Assembly (NCBI GenBank): GCA_028280485.1
Contig: JANQLS010000065.1
Location: forward strand, 1-51,792
Direction: 5' to 3'
DNA: 51,792 bases
Origin: Planctomycetota bacterium
Lineage (GTDB): Bacteria > Planctomycetota > UBA8108 > JACQVS01
Numbering within the stretch: the stretch's first letter is position 1; each line of letters starts with the position of its first letter. The notes under the pieces are model-generated. The model searched no databases. It saw only the letters and a program-made list of their open reading frames with translations, and had not been told where the DNA came from. Both the position numbers and the translations under genes were made by a program. This document shows, piece after piece, positions 17,959-26,658 of the stretch.

Positions 17959-19902
17959 TTATTCCATCTCACCAATTTGATCCGCTTTAAAATATTGACA
18001 CCAATCGAGGAGCAGTTCATTCGACATGGGAGGATGATCCGGTTTATCTTCACCGTAGTGAAAATTAAACGTCAACATGATCATGCGGGAATCTTCTTCT
18101 TCGTGAGCGGTCAACCAGGCGATCGAATCGTGGTCGGGTCGAGATGTATTCGGAATGGAGCGAGACCAACCCGTGACGACATTGATCTTGGCATCGGGAG
18201 CTAAGCGCTGATTGAGAGTCGAAACCAAGGTTCGAAGCGTTTGCACGGTGATGGTATCTCTAAATTGGGGGAAGTCTTCAAACAGGACCTCGAAGGAGTC
18301 TTGTGCGAACTCAGCCGCCAATCCGAACTCTTCGATGAAGGCATCCAGGTTCTCAGATTTGCTGAGACCACCCGCTTCATCCGGAATCTGATACTTACTT
18401 TTAGCTTCTTCAACCGGCTCTTCGATTCCCAATGGATCGACCGAACGCTCGGACAAGCAAAGATCGATCGAGGCATCTGTCAAGCGATTGAAGCTGGAAT
18501 GAAGGAAAACCACTCCTGCTTCCTTATCGAGTCGGAAGGGAAGGTTACTCTTGTGATCGGAATCTACTTGGATTCCACGAACAGGACTGACCTGACTGCA
18601 AGCTTGAACCAACCGAAGAATACATCCCACAGAAATTCCGTGATTGGGATCGCTCGAAAAGCTGATTTTCTCAGCGCCGTAAAGTCCGATGACCAGTTCG
18701 TAGGCTTGAATCTCTGAGAGCCCCAGTGCCTCTTTGAGTTCGAGAATCGAGGTTCGCTCTTCTTCTTCAGGCACCAGACTCAGACGAGCTTCGTTTCTCG
18801 CTTCACCGTATTTCTTAACCGCCTCTTCCAACAAGTTGGTGACGACGACGATCTCAGCTTGTTTTGCCTTCTGAAGCATCTCTTCGTGTTCGGTTCGAAT
18901 CACCGTACTGGTGAGTGCGCCCCGATATTTCAAGTTCAAGACGATCGTTTGGGTATCAGCATTGTAGGTGTAAGCTTCCGATCCGTGCTCATCGTTCACT
19001 TCGATCGATTTTACGGGAGAGTCGAGATTCTTATTGAGGTCTTCGACCACCGCCAAGACTGCGTTCATCGCCAAACCGACTTTCGTCCGGCTGTCCATGA
19101 TCCCCGCTTGATAAAGCTTCGTAGCAAATTGAATCCCTTGTTCACGCGTCCAGTTGAGAAGCGTACAGAGGGTATCGATCTGCGCCATCTCATCACTTAA
19201 AGTGGGGAGATCAGCGCCAGACTGAACGCGAGCCTTCCTAAAGATCTCTTCCGACTCTTCGGGCAAGGCCTCTGCTTTTTCGATCAACTCGATGGGATTA
19301 TCTAAAAAGACATCCTTATCGCAGGCGATATCCTCTAAGGCATCGGAGATCTCTCCGAGAAAACGAGGAAGGTCATTGACCGAAATCACATTCTTGATGC
19401 GTTTGAGCGGGCTAAAGATGTCGGGGTGACGGCTCATCCTCTCGTTGTATTGACTGCCCAAAAGATCCAAGAGCGATTGCAAGACTAAGTCTCTCGCTAC
19501 GGTTCCATCGGGTAAGGTTCGTTGGACTAAGAATGATGCAGCGATCGTTCCACTCGCTTGGAGGTCGCGGTCATCCACCATCAACAAAGTTTCGCTCACC
19601 AAATCCAGCGATTCTTCGATGTTGGGATCGATGATTCCACGAAGGCCTCGATAGTAAGACTGAACTTGTTCGCGTTCCAAAGTGGAGGTCCCACCTAGGA
19701 TGAGTCCCATGGGAATGACACGGTTGCCTAAATCCTTACACTCGTGAATATCTTGATCCAAACGACGTGGTCGCAGTGATTGGCCACCCTCATCGATTTT
19801 CTTAAGGACCTCAAGCAGGAATTCAGGTAAGGAAAGCGAGCTGGAGGCCCCGGCATCGGGGCCGTGTTCTTTTGTAACTTCAGCGTAGCTATCTGGAGAC
19901 AA
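17959..19902 (-). CDS. Hypothetical cytoplasmic protein with an apparently triplicated module
   Basis: A 647-residue acidic protein that I do not recognise. It has no signal peptide or membrane segment. The middle and C-terminal parts appear to hold three related units of roughly 80-90 residues, each an alpha-helical stretch followed by a Val/Leu-rich helix, a basic turn and a beta hairpin. Compare VLAVVEDLNKNLDSPVKSIE...TIVLNLKYR (about 285-330), LRLVQACSQVSPVRGIQVD...GVVFLHSSF (about 430-475) and LRTLVSTLNQRLAPDAKINV...MIMLTFNF (about 565-625). Each unit is preceded by a similar helix (REQGIQFATKLY, SEIQAYELVIGLY, AAEFAQDSFEVLF). The N-terminal 230 residues are helical with no clear relation to the units. 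It is single-gene on its strand, ending at a bidirectional terminator. The long divergent gap upstream should hold its promoter. No function can be offered. Confidence 0.85.
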   Translation of the reverse strand: MSPDSYAEVTKEHGPDAGASSSLSLPEFLLEVLKKIDEGGQSLRPRRLDQDIHECKDLGNRVIPMGLILGGTSTLEREQVQSYYRGLRGIIDPNIEESLDLVSETLLMVDDRDLQASGTIAASFLVQRTLPDGTVARDLVLQSLLDLLGSQYNERMSRHPDIFSPLKRIKNVISVNDLPRFLGEISDALEDIACDKDVFLDNPIELIEKAEALPEESEEIFRKARVQSGADLPTLSDEMAQIDTLCTLLNWTREQGIQFATKLYQAGIMDSRTKVGLAMNAVLAVVEDLNKNLDSPVKSIEVNDEHGSEAYTYNADTQTIVLNLKYRGALTSTVIRTEHEEMLQKAKQAEIVVVTNLLEEAVKKYGEARNEARLSLVPEEEERTSILELKEALGLSEIQAYELVIGLYGAEKISFSSDPNHGISVGCILRLVQACSQVSPVRGIQVDSDHKSNLPFRLDKEAGVVFLHSSFNRLTDASIDLCLSERSVDPLGIEEPVEEAKSKYQIPDEAGGLSKSENLDAFIEEFGLAAEFAQDSFEVLFEDFPQFRDTITVQTLRTLVSTLNQRLAPDAKINVVTGWSRSIPNTSRPDHDSIAWLTAHEEEDSRMIMLTFNFHYGEDKPDHPPMSNELLLDWCQYFKADQIGEME

Positions 19903-20321
19903 TCTATTCTCACTTGCTCATTAGAGCGGTTCGAGGTCAGGGAGCTCAACTTCTTGGAGCATCCACCTAAGCCTAATAACTAAATTTATTTACAAACACT
20001 AACTCCGACCATTCCAAGGGGCTGAATCACAAATAGTGTTCAGTGCCTAAAACGAATGGTCTCAGATACGAGCCCCCCATTAAACCCGTTTTCAGGTTGA
20101 GAATCGATCCTGATTTAGGACACGATTTGAGATAAGGTAAGTATTCCGTTACCCCACCCTCGCTCATCACGGAATCGTCATGAGAAGAGTTCGTAACCAG
20201 GGTTTATACCAAGACCTCATTAAACTCTAAACGATATAAATCACAATCGTTTATATCACTCGGATTAAATTTCTTTGTACAGACCTAAAGCACCTCAAAT
20301 GAAGGACTTTCGAGCCTCAGC
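19903..20321. promoter_or_regulatory. Divergent intergenic region with inverted repeat
   Basis: This 419-bp gap lies between two divergently transcribed genes and should contain both promoters. An inverted repeat with arms AAACGAT and ATCGTTT separated by 10 bases is at 20229-20252, about 70 bases before the SGNH hydrolase gene; it could be an operator or a small hairpin. No open frame of note and no known RNA family was recognised. Confidence 0.4.
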
Positions 20322-21464
20322 ATGGACCCCAAGCAAAACCCTGAGAAATTACGGATAAGCCCTAAAAAACGAGTACTTTTTGGGCTTATCTTAGTGCTGG
20401 TCGGTTGGGGTATCGCCGAGGGAGTGCACCATTTCATAGCAACGAACCGCTTTAAACGGGTAAAAGCCCGCTTTGAGTCTCAAAAGATTTACCGAGAAGA
20501 TGACCGCTTGGGCTACAGTCTCAAACCAGGGACCTGGACGAACCTCTCCCCCGGCTGGGAGGCAGTGGTTCAAGCGGATGGAGGGAAAGTCGCTGAAGAA
20601 TTTATATTCACCGTCAACTCGAGAGAGTTCCGGGGACCCAATTTCACTATTCCACGGCCTCCAAAAACGGTGAGGCTGGTTTGCTTCGGAGGCTCGACGA
20701 CCTTCGGGACGGGCTGCCCCCGGGATGACCAAACCTATCCTCAGCTTTTAGCTCGGGCCCTCAACGAGAAATCCTCAGACCAGAAAATTGAAATCCTCAA
20801 CGCTGGAGTACCGGGTTACCGTACGACAGAAAGCATTATCAATTTGAATAAGTTCTCTAAGAACGAGGTCGACATCGCCCTTCTTTACCATGCGATCAAC
20901 GACATCGTTCGGGGAGATGATGGCAAATTTTACTCCGAGCCACTCCAGCACTCTCGTCCCCCCAGCCGCGTCGAACGCTATCGCCGTCGCATGCGATCTT
21001 CCCTCTTCGAGGTTTTGATCTCAAAGATCGTAGGCTCTGAAGAAAAAAAGATTCGGAAAGGAACAGGGCTCCTTCAGTACCCCAACATCGACGAGGGATT
21101 CGAGACAAACTTAAAATCGTGGGTCCAACTCTGCCATAAAAAAGGAATCGTCCCCGTCCTCCTCACCTTTGAAACCCGATTGAAACCGAATCTTAATGAG
21201 GAACAAAAAGACGAACTTTTAGCCGGTCCGATTTTTAAAATTTATTTTCCCACTTACAGTCAGATGGCTGAGGCACTTAAAAAATATAATCAGATCATTC
21301 GAAAGGTGGCTGAATCTGAAGGTGTCGCCCTCATCGATCTCGAAGGTAAGATTCCGTATTCAAAAGAGAATTGGATCGACTTCTGCCATCTCAACGCCCG
21401 TGGAACTCGTTTGATGGTCGATTTGATACGAAATGAAGTCGAAACCATCATTGATAAGCGATAA
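20322..21464 (+). CDS. Membrane-anchored SGNH/GDSL hydrolase
   Basis: A 380-residue protein with a short basic N-terminus and one transmembrane helix (about 17-37), leaving the rest outside the cytoplasm. The SGNH blocks are visible: CFGGSTTFGTG with nucleophile Ser125 (block I), an Asn-Asp in YHAINDIVRGD (block III), and DFCHLNARG near residues 352-360 with the Asp-x-x-His pair (block V). Related proteins act as esterases or acyl-transfer enzymes on polysaccharides or lipids; the substrate here is unknown. It stands alone, converging with the ceramidase-like gene only 12 bases downstream. The family call is firm. Confidence 0.85.
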   Translation: MDPKQNPEKLRISPKKRVLFGLILVLVGWGIAEGVHHFIATNRFKRVKARFESQKIYREDDRLGYSLKPGTWTNLSPGWEAVVQADGGKVAEEFIFTVNSREFRGPNFTIPRPPKTVRLVCFGGSTTFGTGCPRDDQTYPQLLARALNEKSSDQKIEILNAGVPGYRTTESIINLNKFSKNEVDIALLYHAINDIVRGDDGKFYSEPLQHSRPPSRVERYRRRMRSSLFEVLISKIVGSEEKKIRKGTGLLQYPNIDEGFETNLKSWVQLCHKKGIVPVLLTFETRLKPNLNEEQKDELLAGPIFKIYFPTYSQMAEALKKYNQIIRKVAESEGVALIDLEGKIPYSKENWIDFCHLNARGTRLMVDLIRNEVETIIDKR

Positions 21465-21476
21465 GCGACGCTCGCT

Positions 21477-22886
21477 CTAAGATGGTTTCTTCAGCAATTT
21501 CTTGACTCCCTCTTCGAGAAGGTCCCCTCCCTGAGGGTCACAAAAAGCCACGCTGACTTCGTAACCACCTTGAGGGTACGCTTCCCGTGGAGGGAGATAC
21601 CAGGGTCCACCATCTCCGTAAGCAGCCGTGAAAACGGTTTTACTTTTATCGACCCTCTGAGCCAATAGCTGGTACTCGAGAAAGGTTTCTGCCGGCAAAC
21701 TGACAATGGCATTCGATCCTAATGAAAGTGCCGTTAATTGCGGCCCCTGTGATCGGGCTCGACGTTGGTGCCAAGCGAGTAAAAAGGCTTTTTGAATTCT
21801 TGAATTGCGTCGATTCTTAGGATTTTTGATGAATGCTTGAAGCTCCTTTTCAGGAAGGAGCGATCGCGGAGGTCCCTCAAAGACTAAGCTTTTCCATTCC
21901 AAAGGGCCGACCACTTCAGGACGTAAACTTTTAATCGAAGCACGAAGTGCCGTTTCCATCCTCTGAGTTAATCGAACTCGAGAAGCTTCCGAGCCATCGT
22001 TATATTTTCCACAGGCGATATTTCCGGCACAGCCGGTTAAATAGATATGAGTGCAGTCTGGGTCTTCAGCTTGAATCTTTTTACGAGCCAAGCCGACGAA
22101 GTCACTCGAGATCCCGCCTTGACCGTAATAGCTCATAGGATGAGAAGCGTAAAAATGGAGACACGCGATTCTCTTCTCTCCTGAATAGAATGCGAGTGAT
22201 TTCAACCAAGGATCGATTTCCCCCTCGGGGAGTTCTCGAAGCTTAGGGTCTCGCGTGCTACTCCCTCGCCAAAACTGAATCTTTCCATTCGGTCCCAGAA
22301 TGCGACGATTCGAGGCCACCCCTTCGACTTTAGCTTTTCCCCTGCCTATTTGCGTTAAGGGCTGAAGTTGTGAACGCGCCTTCTTAACGGCTTCGGTCGA
22401 CCGCTTGATACATTCCAACAAAAAAGATTTATGTATTGTGGGTCCAAGTCCCTCCGCCTTTTCGACGATTTTATTGAAGTCTAAACAAGCGAAAGGGGCA
22501 TCGTGTTGGTGCACACAGTGAATCAAAACTCGGTCTTTAGTGGTGTCGACCGCTTTGGCGAGCTTTTCTCTCCAAAGATCGTGAGTGGCGTTGAGAACTC
22601 CCGTCCAATCGACACTCAGCACTACAAAGGGACGACTCGCTCCCTCGATGATGATTCCCAGACCTTCCAAGCGATCATCGACGCGCTTAGCGGGCTGCAC
22701 GAGCCCCCCACACAAGGGATGGTCGATCGGAGGCGTGCAGTCAAAACGAAAAGAACTCACCTTGAGGGCTTGAGATGATGAGCTTTCAGCGGATTCGACC
22801 CAATTCCCCAGAGCTGGAGTGAGGAGAAGACCCGCACTCGACCTTAAAAAATCTCGTCGACTAGGTACTGACTCGGGTGAAGTCAT
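21477..22886 (-). CDS. Neutral/alkaline ceramidase-like exported protein with Tat signal
   Basis: A 469-residue protein starting MTSPESVPSRRDFLRSSAGL: a twin-arginine signal (Arg10-Arg11) directs it out of the cell. The mature part starts KVSSFRFDCTPPIDHPLCGG and continues with LSVDWTGVLN and VLIHCVHQHDAPF, which resemble the N-terminal metal-binding region of neutral ceramidases (conserved His residues in the HQHDAP part). LHFYASHPMSYYG and IYLTGCAGNIACGKYND match the family's central region. Planctomycetes encode many such 'neutral/alkaline non-lysosomal ceramidase' homologues whose natural substrates are unknown. It is monocistronic on the minus strand. Confidence is good for the superfamily and low for ceramide as substrate. 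Confidence 0.82.
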   Translation of the reverse strand: MTSPESVPSRRDFLRSSAGLLLTPALGNWVESAESSSSQALKVSSFRFDCTPPIDHPLCGGLVQPAKRVDDRLEGLGIIIEGASRPFVVLSVDWTGVLNATHDLWREKLAKAVDTTKDRVLIHCVHQHDAPFACLDFNKIVEKAEGLGPTIHKSFLLECIKRSTEAVKKARSQLQPLTQIGRGKAKVEGVASNRRILGPNGKIQFWRGSSTRDPKLRELPEGEIDPWLKSLAFYSGEKRIACLHFYASHPMSYYGQGGISSDFVGLARKKIQAEDPDCTHIYLTGCAGNIACGKYNDGSEASRVRLTQRMETALRASIKSLRPEVVGPLEWKSLVFEGPPRSLLPEKELQAFIKNPKNRRNSRIQKAFLLAWHQRRARSQGPQLTALSLGSNAIVSLPAETFLEYQLLAQRVDKSKTVFTAAYGDGGPWYLPPREAYPQGGYEVSVAFCDPQGGDLLEEGVKKLLKKPS

Positions 22887-23296
22887 GCGACACTCCGTTT
22901 GTTCATAAGGAAAGGAGTAAGGTTTTTACTTACGAAGGGTAAGTCTTCACGGTTGAACTTGAAGACTGTTTCAATGAGCGATAAGATATCGTAATAAATA
23001 GCTTTAGCAGGATTCAATCGATTTAAGGTTTCATTTAACCGAATGACTAAGATCTGTTAAAGAGATTCAATCCAGTCGGCCTCAGGAATTTTCCGTTCCA
23101 ATGATTTTCGGGGGAAAATCTCACAACGGGAATTTCAGGAAAACTCATCGAAGTGAAGTACACCCAAGCGTAAGCAGCCATTGGTGACCTAATCATTCAG
23201 ATCGATCTCTTTAGGGCGATCGAACAGCCATCCATCCAAGGGTGGATGGCTACCAATAGCATCGACTCGCTTGGAGTGAGGGAGTGAGGATTGGCT
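22887..23296. promoter_or_regulatory. Leader region of the sugar cluster with a palindrome at 23226-23251
   Basis: This gap separates the minus-strand ceramidase-like gene from the first gene of the sugar cluster and should hold promoters for both. A hairpin with arms AGCCATCCA and TGGATGGCT (23226-23251) lies about 45 bases before the radical SAM start; a different GC-rich palindromic repeat family or an attenuator-like structure is possible. No coding frame was recognised. Confidence 0.4.
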
Positions 23297-24400
23297 ATGG
23301 TCGACCGTTTTCGCATCGACGGACACAAACTGATGTACCATCCCGAGCGCGTGTGGAAACTTTTAGAAGCTCGTGATGACTGGGACCTTGCCCAAAGTGT
23401 TTACCCCCTTTATGTCGAAATTTCACCGGTAGGTGCCTGCAACCATCGTTGTACGTTTTGTGCCGTTGATTACATCGGGTACAAACCCCTCTTCCTCGAT
23501 ACTGAAGTTATCCAACAACGTTTAGGCGAGATGGGTGACCTGGGGATCAAAAGTGTGATGTTTGCAGGTGAAGGAGAACCTCTGCTCCACAAAAACATCG
23601 ATCAACTCGTACTCGCCGCAACCCAATCTGGAGTTGATGTGTCCTTCACGACCAATGGCACGGTGATGCGCGACTCCTTTTATGAAGTCCTCCCTTCGAT
23701 CACCTGGATTAAAGTTTCGCTCAATGCGGGAACTTCCGAAACCTACTCCCAAATTCACCGAACCCAAGAGTCCGACTTCAATTTGGTGATCGAGAATTTA
23801 AAACGAGCGGTAGAAGTTCGAAATGAAACGGATAGCGCTTGTACTCTGGGAATACAAGCCTTACTTCTTCCCGAAAACTTTGACGAATTAGAAGTCCTCG
23901 CTCGCATCGCCCGCGATGAGATCGGCCTCGATTATTTGGTCATCAAACCTTACTCGCATCACCTCCAAAGCCTCACTCAAACCTACCGTGAAATCGATTA
24001 CAGCCAGTTCATGGAATTGAATGAGCGCTTTAGCGATCTATCGACCGACGATTTTAAAGTGGTCTTTCGTCAAAACACGATGAACAAGCATTCTCAAGGG
24101 ATCGAAGGGGATCGCTATCCCCGTTGCTTTGCCACTCCCTTCGTCTGGGCTTACATCATGGCCGATGGGAGTGTCTACGGTTGTAGTGCTTACTTAGAAG
24201 ATCAACGATTCAATTACGGAAATATCAACGAGCACAGCTTCGAGGAAATTTGGAAGAGTGAAAAACGAAAAGAGAATCTCGAGTTTATTCGCGAGAAACT
24301 CAATATTCACGAGTGCCGACTGAATTGTCGAATGGATGAGGTCAACCGCTACCTCGACCAAATCGCCAACGATCGAGTTCCTCATGTGAATTTTATTTAG
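23297..24400 (+). CDS. Radical SAM protein with SPASM-like C-terminus
   Basis: A 367-residue protein if started at the ATG at 23297, which has GAGGA six bases upstream; an in-frame TTG at 23291 directly follows the GAGGA and is unlikely. The 4Fe-4S/SAM motif is CNHRCTFC (Cys48, Cys52, Cys55), followed by the SAM-binding GEGEPLLH and TNGT. The C-terminal third has more cysteines (YPRCFATPF, VYGCSAY, HECRLNCRMD), typical of SPASM or twitch domains that bind extra Fe-S clusters. It heads a plus-strand sugar cluster and may catalyse a radical rearrangement, dehydration or epimerisation of a sugar intermediate. The substrate is unknown. About 110 bases and a hairpin separate it from the next gene. 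Confidence 0.88.
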   Translation: MVDRFRIDGHKLMYHPERVWKLLEARDDWDLAQSVYPLYVEISPVGACNHRCTFCAVDYIGYKPLFLDTEVIQQRLGEMGDLGIKSVMFAGEGEPLLHKNIDQLVLAATQSGVDVSFTTNGTVMRDSFYEVLPSITWIKVSLNAGTSETYSQIHRTQESDFNLVIENLKRAVEVRNETDSACTLGIQALLLPENFDELEVLARIARDEIGLDYLVIKPYSHHLQSLTQTYREIDYSQFMELNERFSDLSTDDFKVVFRQNTMNKHSQGIEGDRYPRCFATPFVWAYIMADGSVYGCSAYLEDQRFNYGNINEHSFEEIWKSEKRKENLEFIREKLNIHECRLNCRMDEVNRYLDQIANDRVPHVNFI

Positions 24401-24452
24401 AAGAGTCTAAGAACGAGGAGTCTGAAACAGGGAAAAAGAGTCGATACACGTT

Positions 24453-24484
24453 AATTAGTTCCTGTTATTCAACAGGAACTAATT
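24453..24484. repeat. Hairpin repeat between radical SAM and oxygenase genes
   Basis: Perfect inverted repeat AATTAGTTCCTGTT / AACAGGAACTAATT around ATTC. The same 12-bp core arms occur at 14868-14896, so this is a dispersed element. No T-run follows, so it is not a classical terminator. It could stabilise mRNA ends or modulate read-through inside the cluster. Confidence 0.75.
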
Positions 24485-24510
24485 TCGTATGAGGTAAAGA
24501 GGAGAAAGAA

Positions 24511-25350
24511 TTGCCCCCAAATCAACCCCCATCAAAAATTCCTGAATATTCGAGAGAGTTTTTTGATCCCGACGATTTAAAACTCTGTGACGAGTTTTTA
24601 AGTACGGGAAGAGTCATCCGACCCGTCGAAGATCGGGATGCCTTAAATCAGATTCAAACTCGAATCACGACAGCTGCTTGTGAATATTTAAATCTATCCG
24701 TCCCCGAAGACGCCACTCAGTTTCTCAACTCGATTCACCAACGAATCAAAATTGAAGAACTCAACTCCTTTCGTCTCCACGTCATTCAAAAACTGAACAG
24801 CTCCCCCACCCTGAGGCCCAGCTATTTCAAATTAGCCCGAAGGGCGATCGAAACCTTAGTTGGAAATGAGCTCACCTTTCAACGCCGTCTCAACTTGAGT
24901 ATTCAGCTTCCTCAGGATGATTCCTCCCTCTTAGAAGCCCATGCCGATGTCTGGTCGGGCGATTCACCCTATGAAGTCGTACTCTGGGTTCCCCTCGTGG
25001 ATTGCTTTCGAACTAAATCGATGTACTTAGCTTCCGTTGAAACCGACCGAGAGGTTCAAAGTAAACTGAATCAATTCGAGAGCTCTGAAGCTATCTACCA
25101 AGCGATCGCCCACGACGCGCCCTTTTTGAACGTTCCCTTCGGAAACTTTGTGATCTTTTCTCAGAACATCATCCACGGAAATCGCGTCAACGAAGAATCG
25201 GAATCTCGTTGGAGCATCAACGCGAGATTCAAATCGGTCTTGAGTCCTTATTGCGACAAGAAACACGCTGAGTTCTTCGAACCGATCTCACTGAGACCCG
25301 CCACGCGGTTAGGGCTGGATTACCGACTTCCAGGAGGGACTCATGAATAA
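24511..25350 (+). CDS. 2OG-Fe(II) oxygenase of the sporadic carbohydrate cluster type
   Basis: A 279-residue protein starting at TTG with AGAGGAGA six bases upstream; no in-frame ATG is usable. The iron ligands of the 2-oxoglutarate/Fe(II) double-stranded beta-helix are visible as His144-x-Asp146 in LEAHADVW and His222 in NIIHGNR, with Arg233 or Arg239 (SRWSINARF) for 2-oxoglutarate. By memory of the family this corresponds to TIGR04324 (sporadic carbohydrate cluster 2OG-Fe(II) oxygenase). This is supported by the next gene, an LIC12192-family protein that belongs to the same clusters. It likely hydroxylates or oxidises a sugar intermediate. Its stop overlaps the next start by 8 bases. The enzyme class is well supported; the exact substrate is unknown. 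Confidence 0.85.
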   Translation: MPPNQPPSKIPEYSREFFDPDDLKLCDEFLSTGRVIRPVEDRDALNQIQTRITTAACEYLNLSVPEDATQFLNSIHQRIKIEELNSFRLHVIQKLNSSPTLRPSYFKLARRAIETLVGNELTFQRRLNLSIQLPQDDSSLLEAHADVWSGDSPYEVVLWVPLVDCFRTKSMYLASVETDREVQSKLNQFESSEAIYQAIAHDAPFLNVPFGNFVIFSQNIIHGNRVNEESESRWSINARFKSVLSPYCDKKHAEFFEPISLRPATRLGLDYRLPGGTHE

Positions 25351-25768
25351 TTCAAGTGCTGAAAAAAAATATCGAGGCTATATCTACAGTCGTTCCTTCA
25401 AAGGTATTCGCAGCCCGCAACACGTTCAAAACCTGGTGGTGAGAACATTTTGTCAGAAGAAGGCGGCTCAGTTTTTACTCAGTTCGGTCGAATACACGAT
25501 GCCGAATTCCAGCTGGGTTCTCAAAAGACTCCTCAATGATATCGCCTCGGTCGATGGTCTCGTCTTTTTCAGCTTGTGGATGCTTCCCTCTGAAGAACTC
25601 GACCGCCTTCAACTCTACAACGAAATTTTGGAACAAAAGAAAAGCCTACACTTCGCCTTAGAAGAGATCTCCTTAGAGTCCTTCGATGAGATTCAACGCA
25701 TCGAAGACCTCTTCCAAATTCAATCCCTCCTCGATTCCCAGAATCCAATTCCCGAGGAGTTTAAATGA
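25343..25768 (+). CDS. LIC12192-family sporadic carbohydrate cluster protein
   Basis: A 141-residue protein with AGGAGG upstream. Its N-terminal half, with YRGYIYSRSFKGIRSPQHVQ and NLVVRTFCQKKAAQFLLSSVEYT split across residues 10-52, matches my recollection of the TIGR04323 family, named after Leptospira LIC12192, which occurs patchily in surface-carbohydrate loci. No catalytic motif is known to me. The protein is small, soluble and alpha/beta in character. It is translationally coupled to both neighbours (8-base overlap upstream, 4-base ATGA overlap downstream), which points to a role tightly linked to the oxygenase and the split transketolase. Function unknown. Confidence 0.85.
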   Translation: MNNSSAEKKYRGYIYSRSFKGIRSPQHVQNLVVRTFCQKKAAQFLLSSVEYTMPNSSWVLKRLLNDIASVDGLVFFSLWMLPSEELDRLQLYNEILEQKKSLHFALEEISLESFDEIQRIEDLFQIQSLLDSQNPIPEEFK

Positions 25769-26658
25769 AAACCCAAGCTCGACAGCCTCTACAGATTCCA
25801 AACCTTCAAGAACACTCAGCAGAGGAATTGAAAATCCTCAGCCTCAGAATCAGGGAACGGATACTTCAACTCGCTCATCGTTCAAAAAGTGCACACGTGG
25901 GTTCGGCTTTAAGTGCAGTGGATGTCCTCAGTACTCTCTACTTCTCGATCTTACGCTTAGAGGACTGGGAACAGAGGGATATCTTTATTCTCAGCAAAGC
26001 TCACGCGGCGATGGTCCTCTATTCAACTTTAGTCGAGCGCGGAATCCTCGCCCCTGAACTCTTGTCGGGTTACCACCAAGATCGAGGCACGCTCCCCGCA
26101 CACTTAGACAAAGAAGTCGCCGAAGGAATCGAAGCCTCTACGGGCTCCTTAGGTCACGGATTCAACTTAGCCTTAGGTCAGGCCCTCGGATTTAAGCGAC
26201 AGGGAATCGATCGACAAGTTTTCACTTTAATCGGAGACGGGGAAAGCCAAGAAGGTTCCGTGTGGGAAGGAGCCTTGTTCGCTCCCAAATTGAATTTAGA
26301 CAACTTCACCGCCATCCTCGACATCAACCGACTTCAAGGCTACGGACGTCCCGACGAAATCTGTGCCTACGAGCCTCAGAAAGATAAATGGGAAGCCTTC
26401 GGCTGGGAGGTCTTCACCGTCGATGGCCACTCCGTTGAAGAACTAAAAGCTGCCTTTAAAACCCCAAGAACCGGGCGCCCCCGCATCCTCTTAGCGAGAA
26501 CGGTTAAAGGCAAAGGAATCTCTTTTATGGAGGACCAGTTGATTTGGCACTACTACCGAGTCACCGATGAACATCTCGAGCTAGGATTGAAAGAATTGCA
26601 AACAGAAGCAGAAGAGCTAAAGTCTTCGATACGGGCCTTCGAGGAGAACGAACATTGA
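25765..26658 (+). CDS. Transketolase, N-terminal (TPP-binding) subunit
   Basis: A 297-residue protein matching only the N-terminal half of transketolase. The thiamine diphosphate/magnesium motif is IGDGESQEGSVWEG (GDG at 157-159) ending in ILDIN with Asn188. HRSKSAHVGSALSAVDVL (about 38-55) and STGSLGHGFNLALG are the usual transketolase signatures. The C-terminal half is encoded by the next gene, which starts at a TTG overlapping this stop. Split transketolases in sugar clusters, rather than in the central pentose pathway, can add a two-carbon ketol unit to a sugar. Here the gene is embedded between a 2OG oxygenase pair and sugar methyltransferases. ATGA overlap upstream, AGGAG five bases before the ATG. 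Confidence 0.9.
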   Translation: MKTQARQPLQIPNLQEHSAEELKILSLRIRERILQLAHRSKSAHVGSALSAVDVLSTLYFSILRLEDWEQRDIFILSKAHAAMVLYSTLVERGILAPELLSGYHQDRGTLPAHLDKEVAEGIEASTGSLGHGFNLALGQALGFKRQGIDRQVFTLIGDGESQEGSVWEGALFAPKLNLDNFTAILDINRLQGYGRPDEICAYEPQKDKWEAFGWEVFTVDGHSVEELKAAFKTPRTGRPRILLARTVKGKGISFMEDQLIWHYYRVTDEHLELGLKELQTEAEELKSSIRAFEENEH

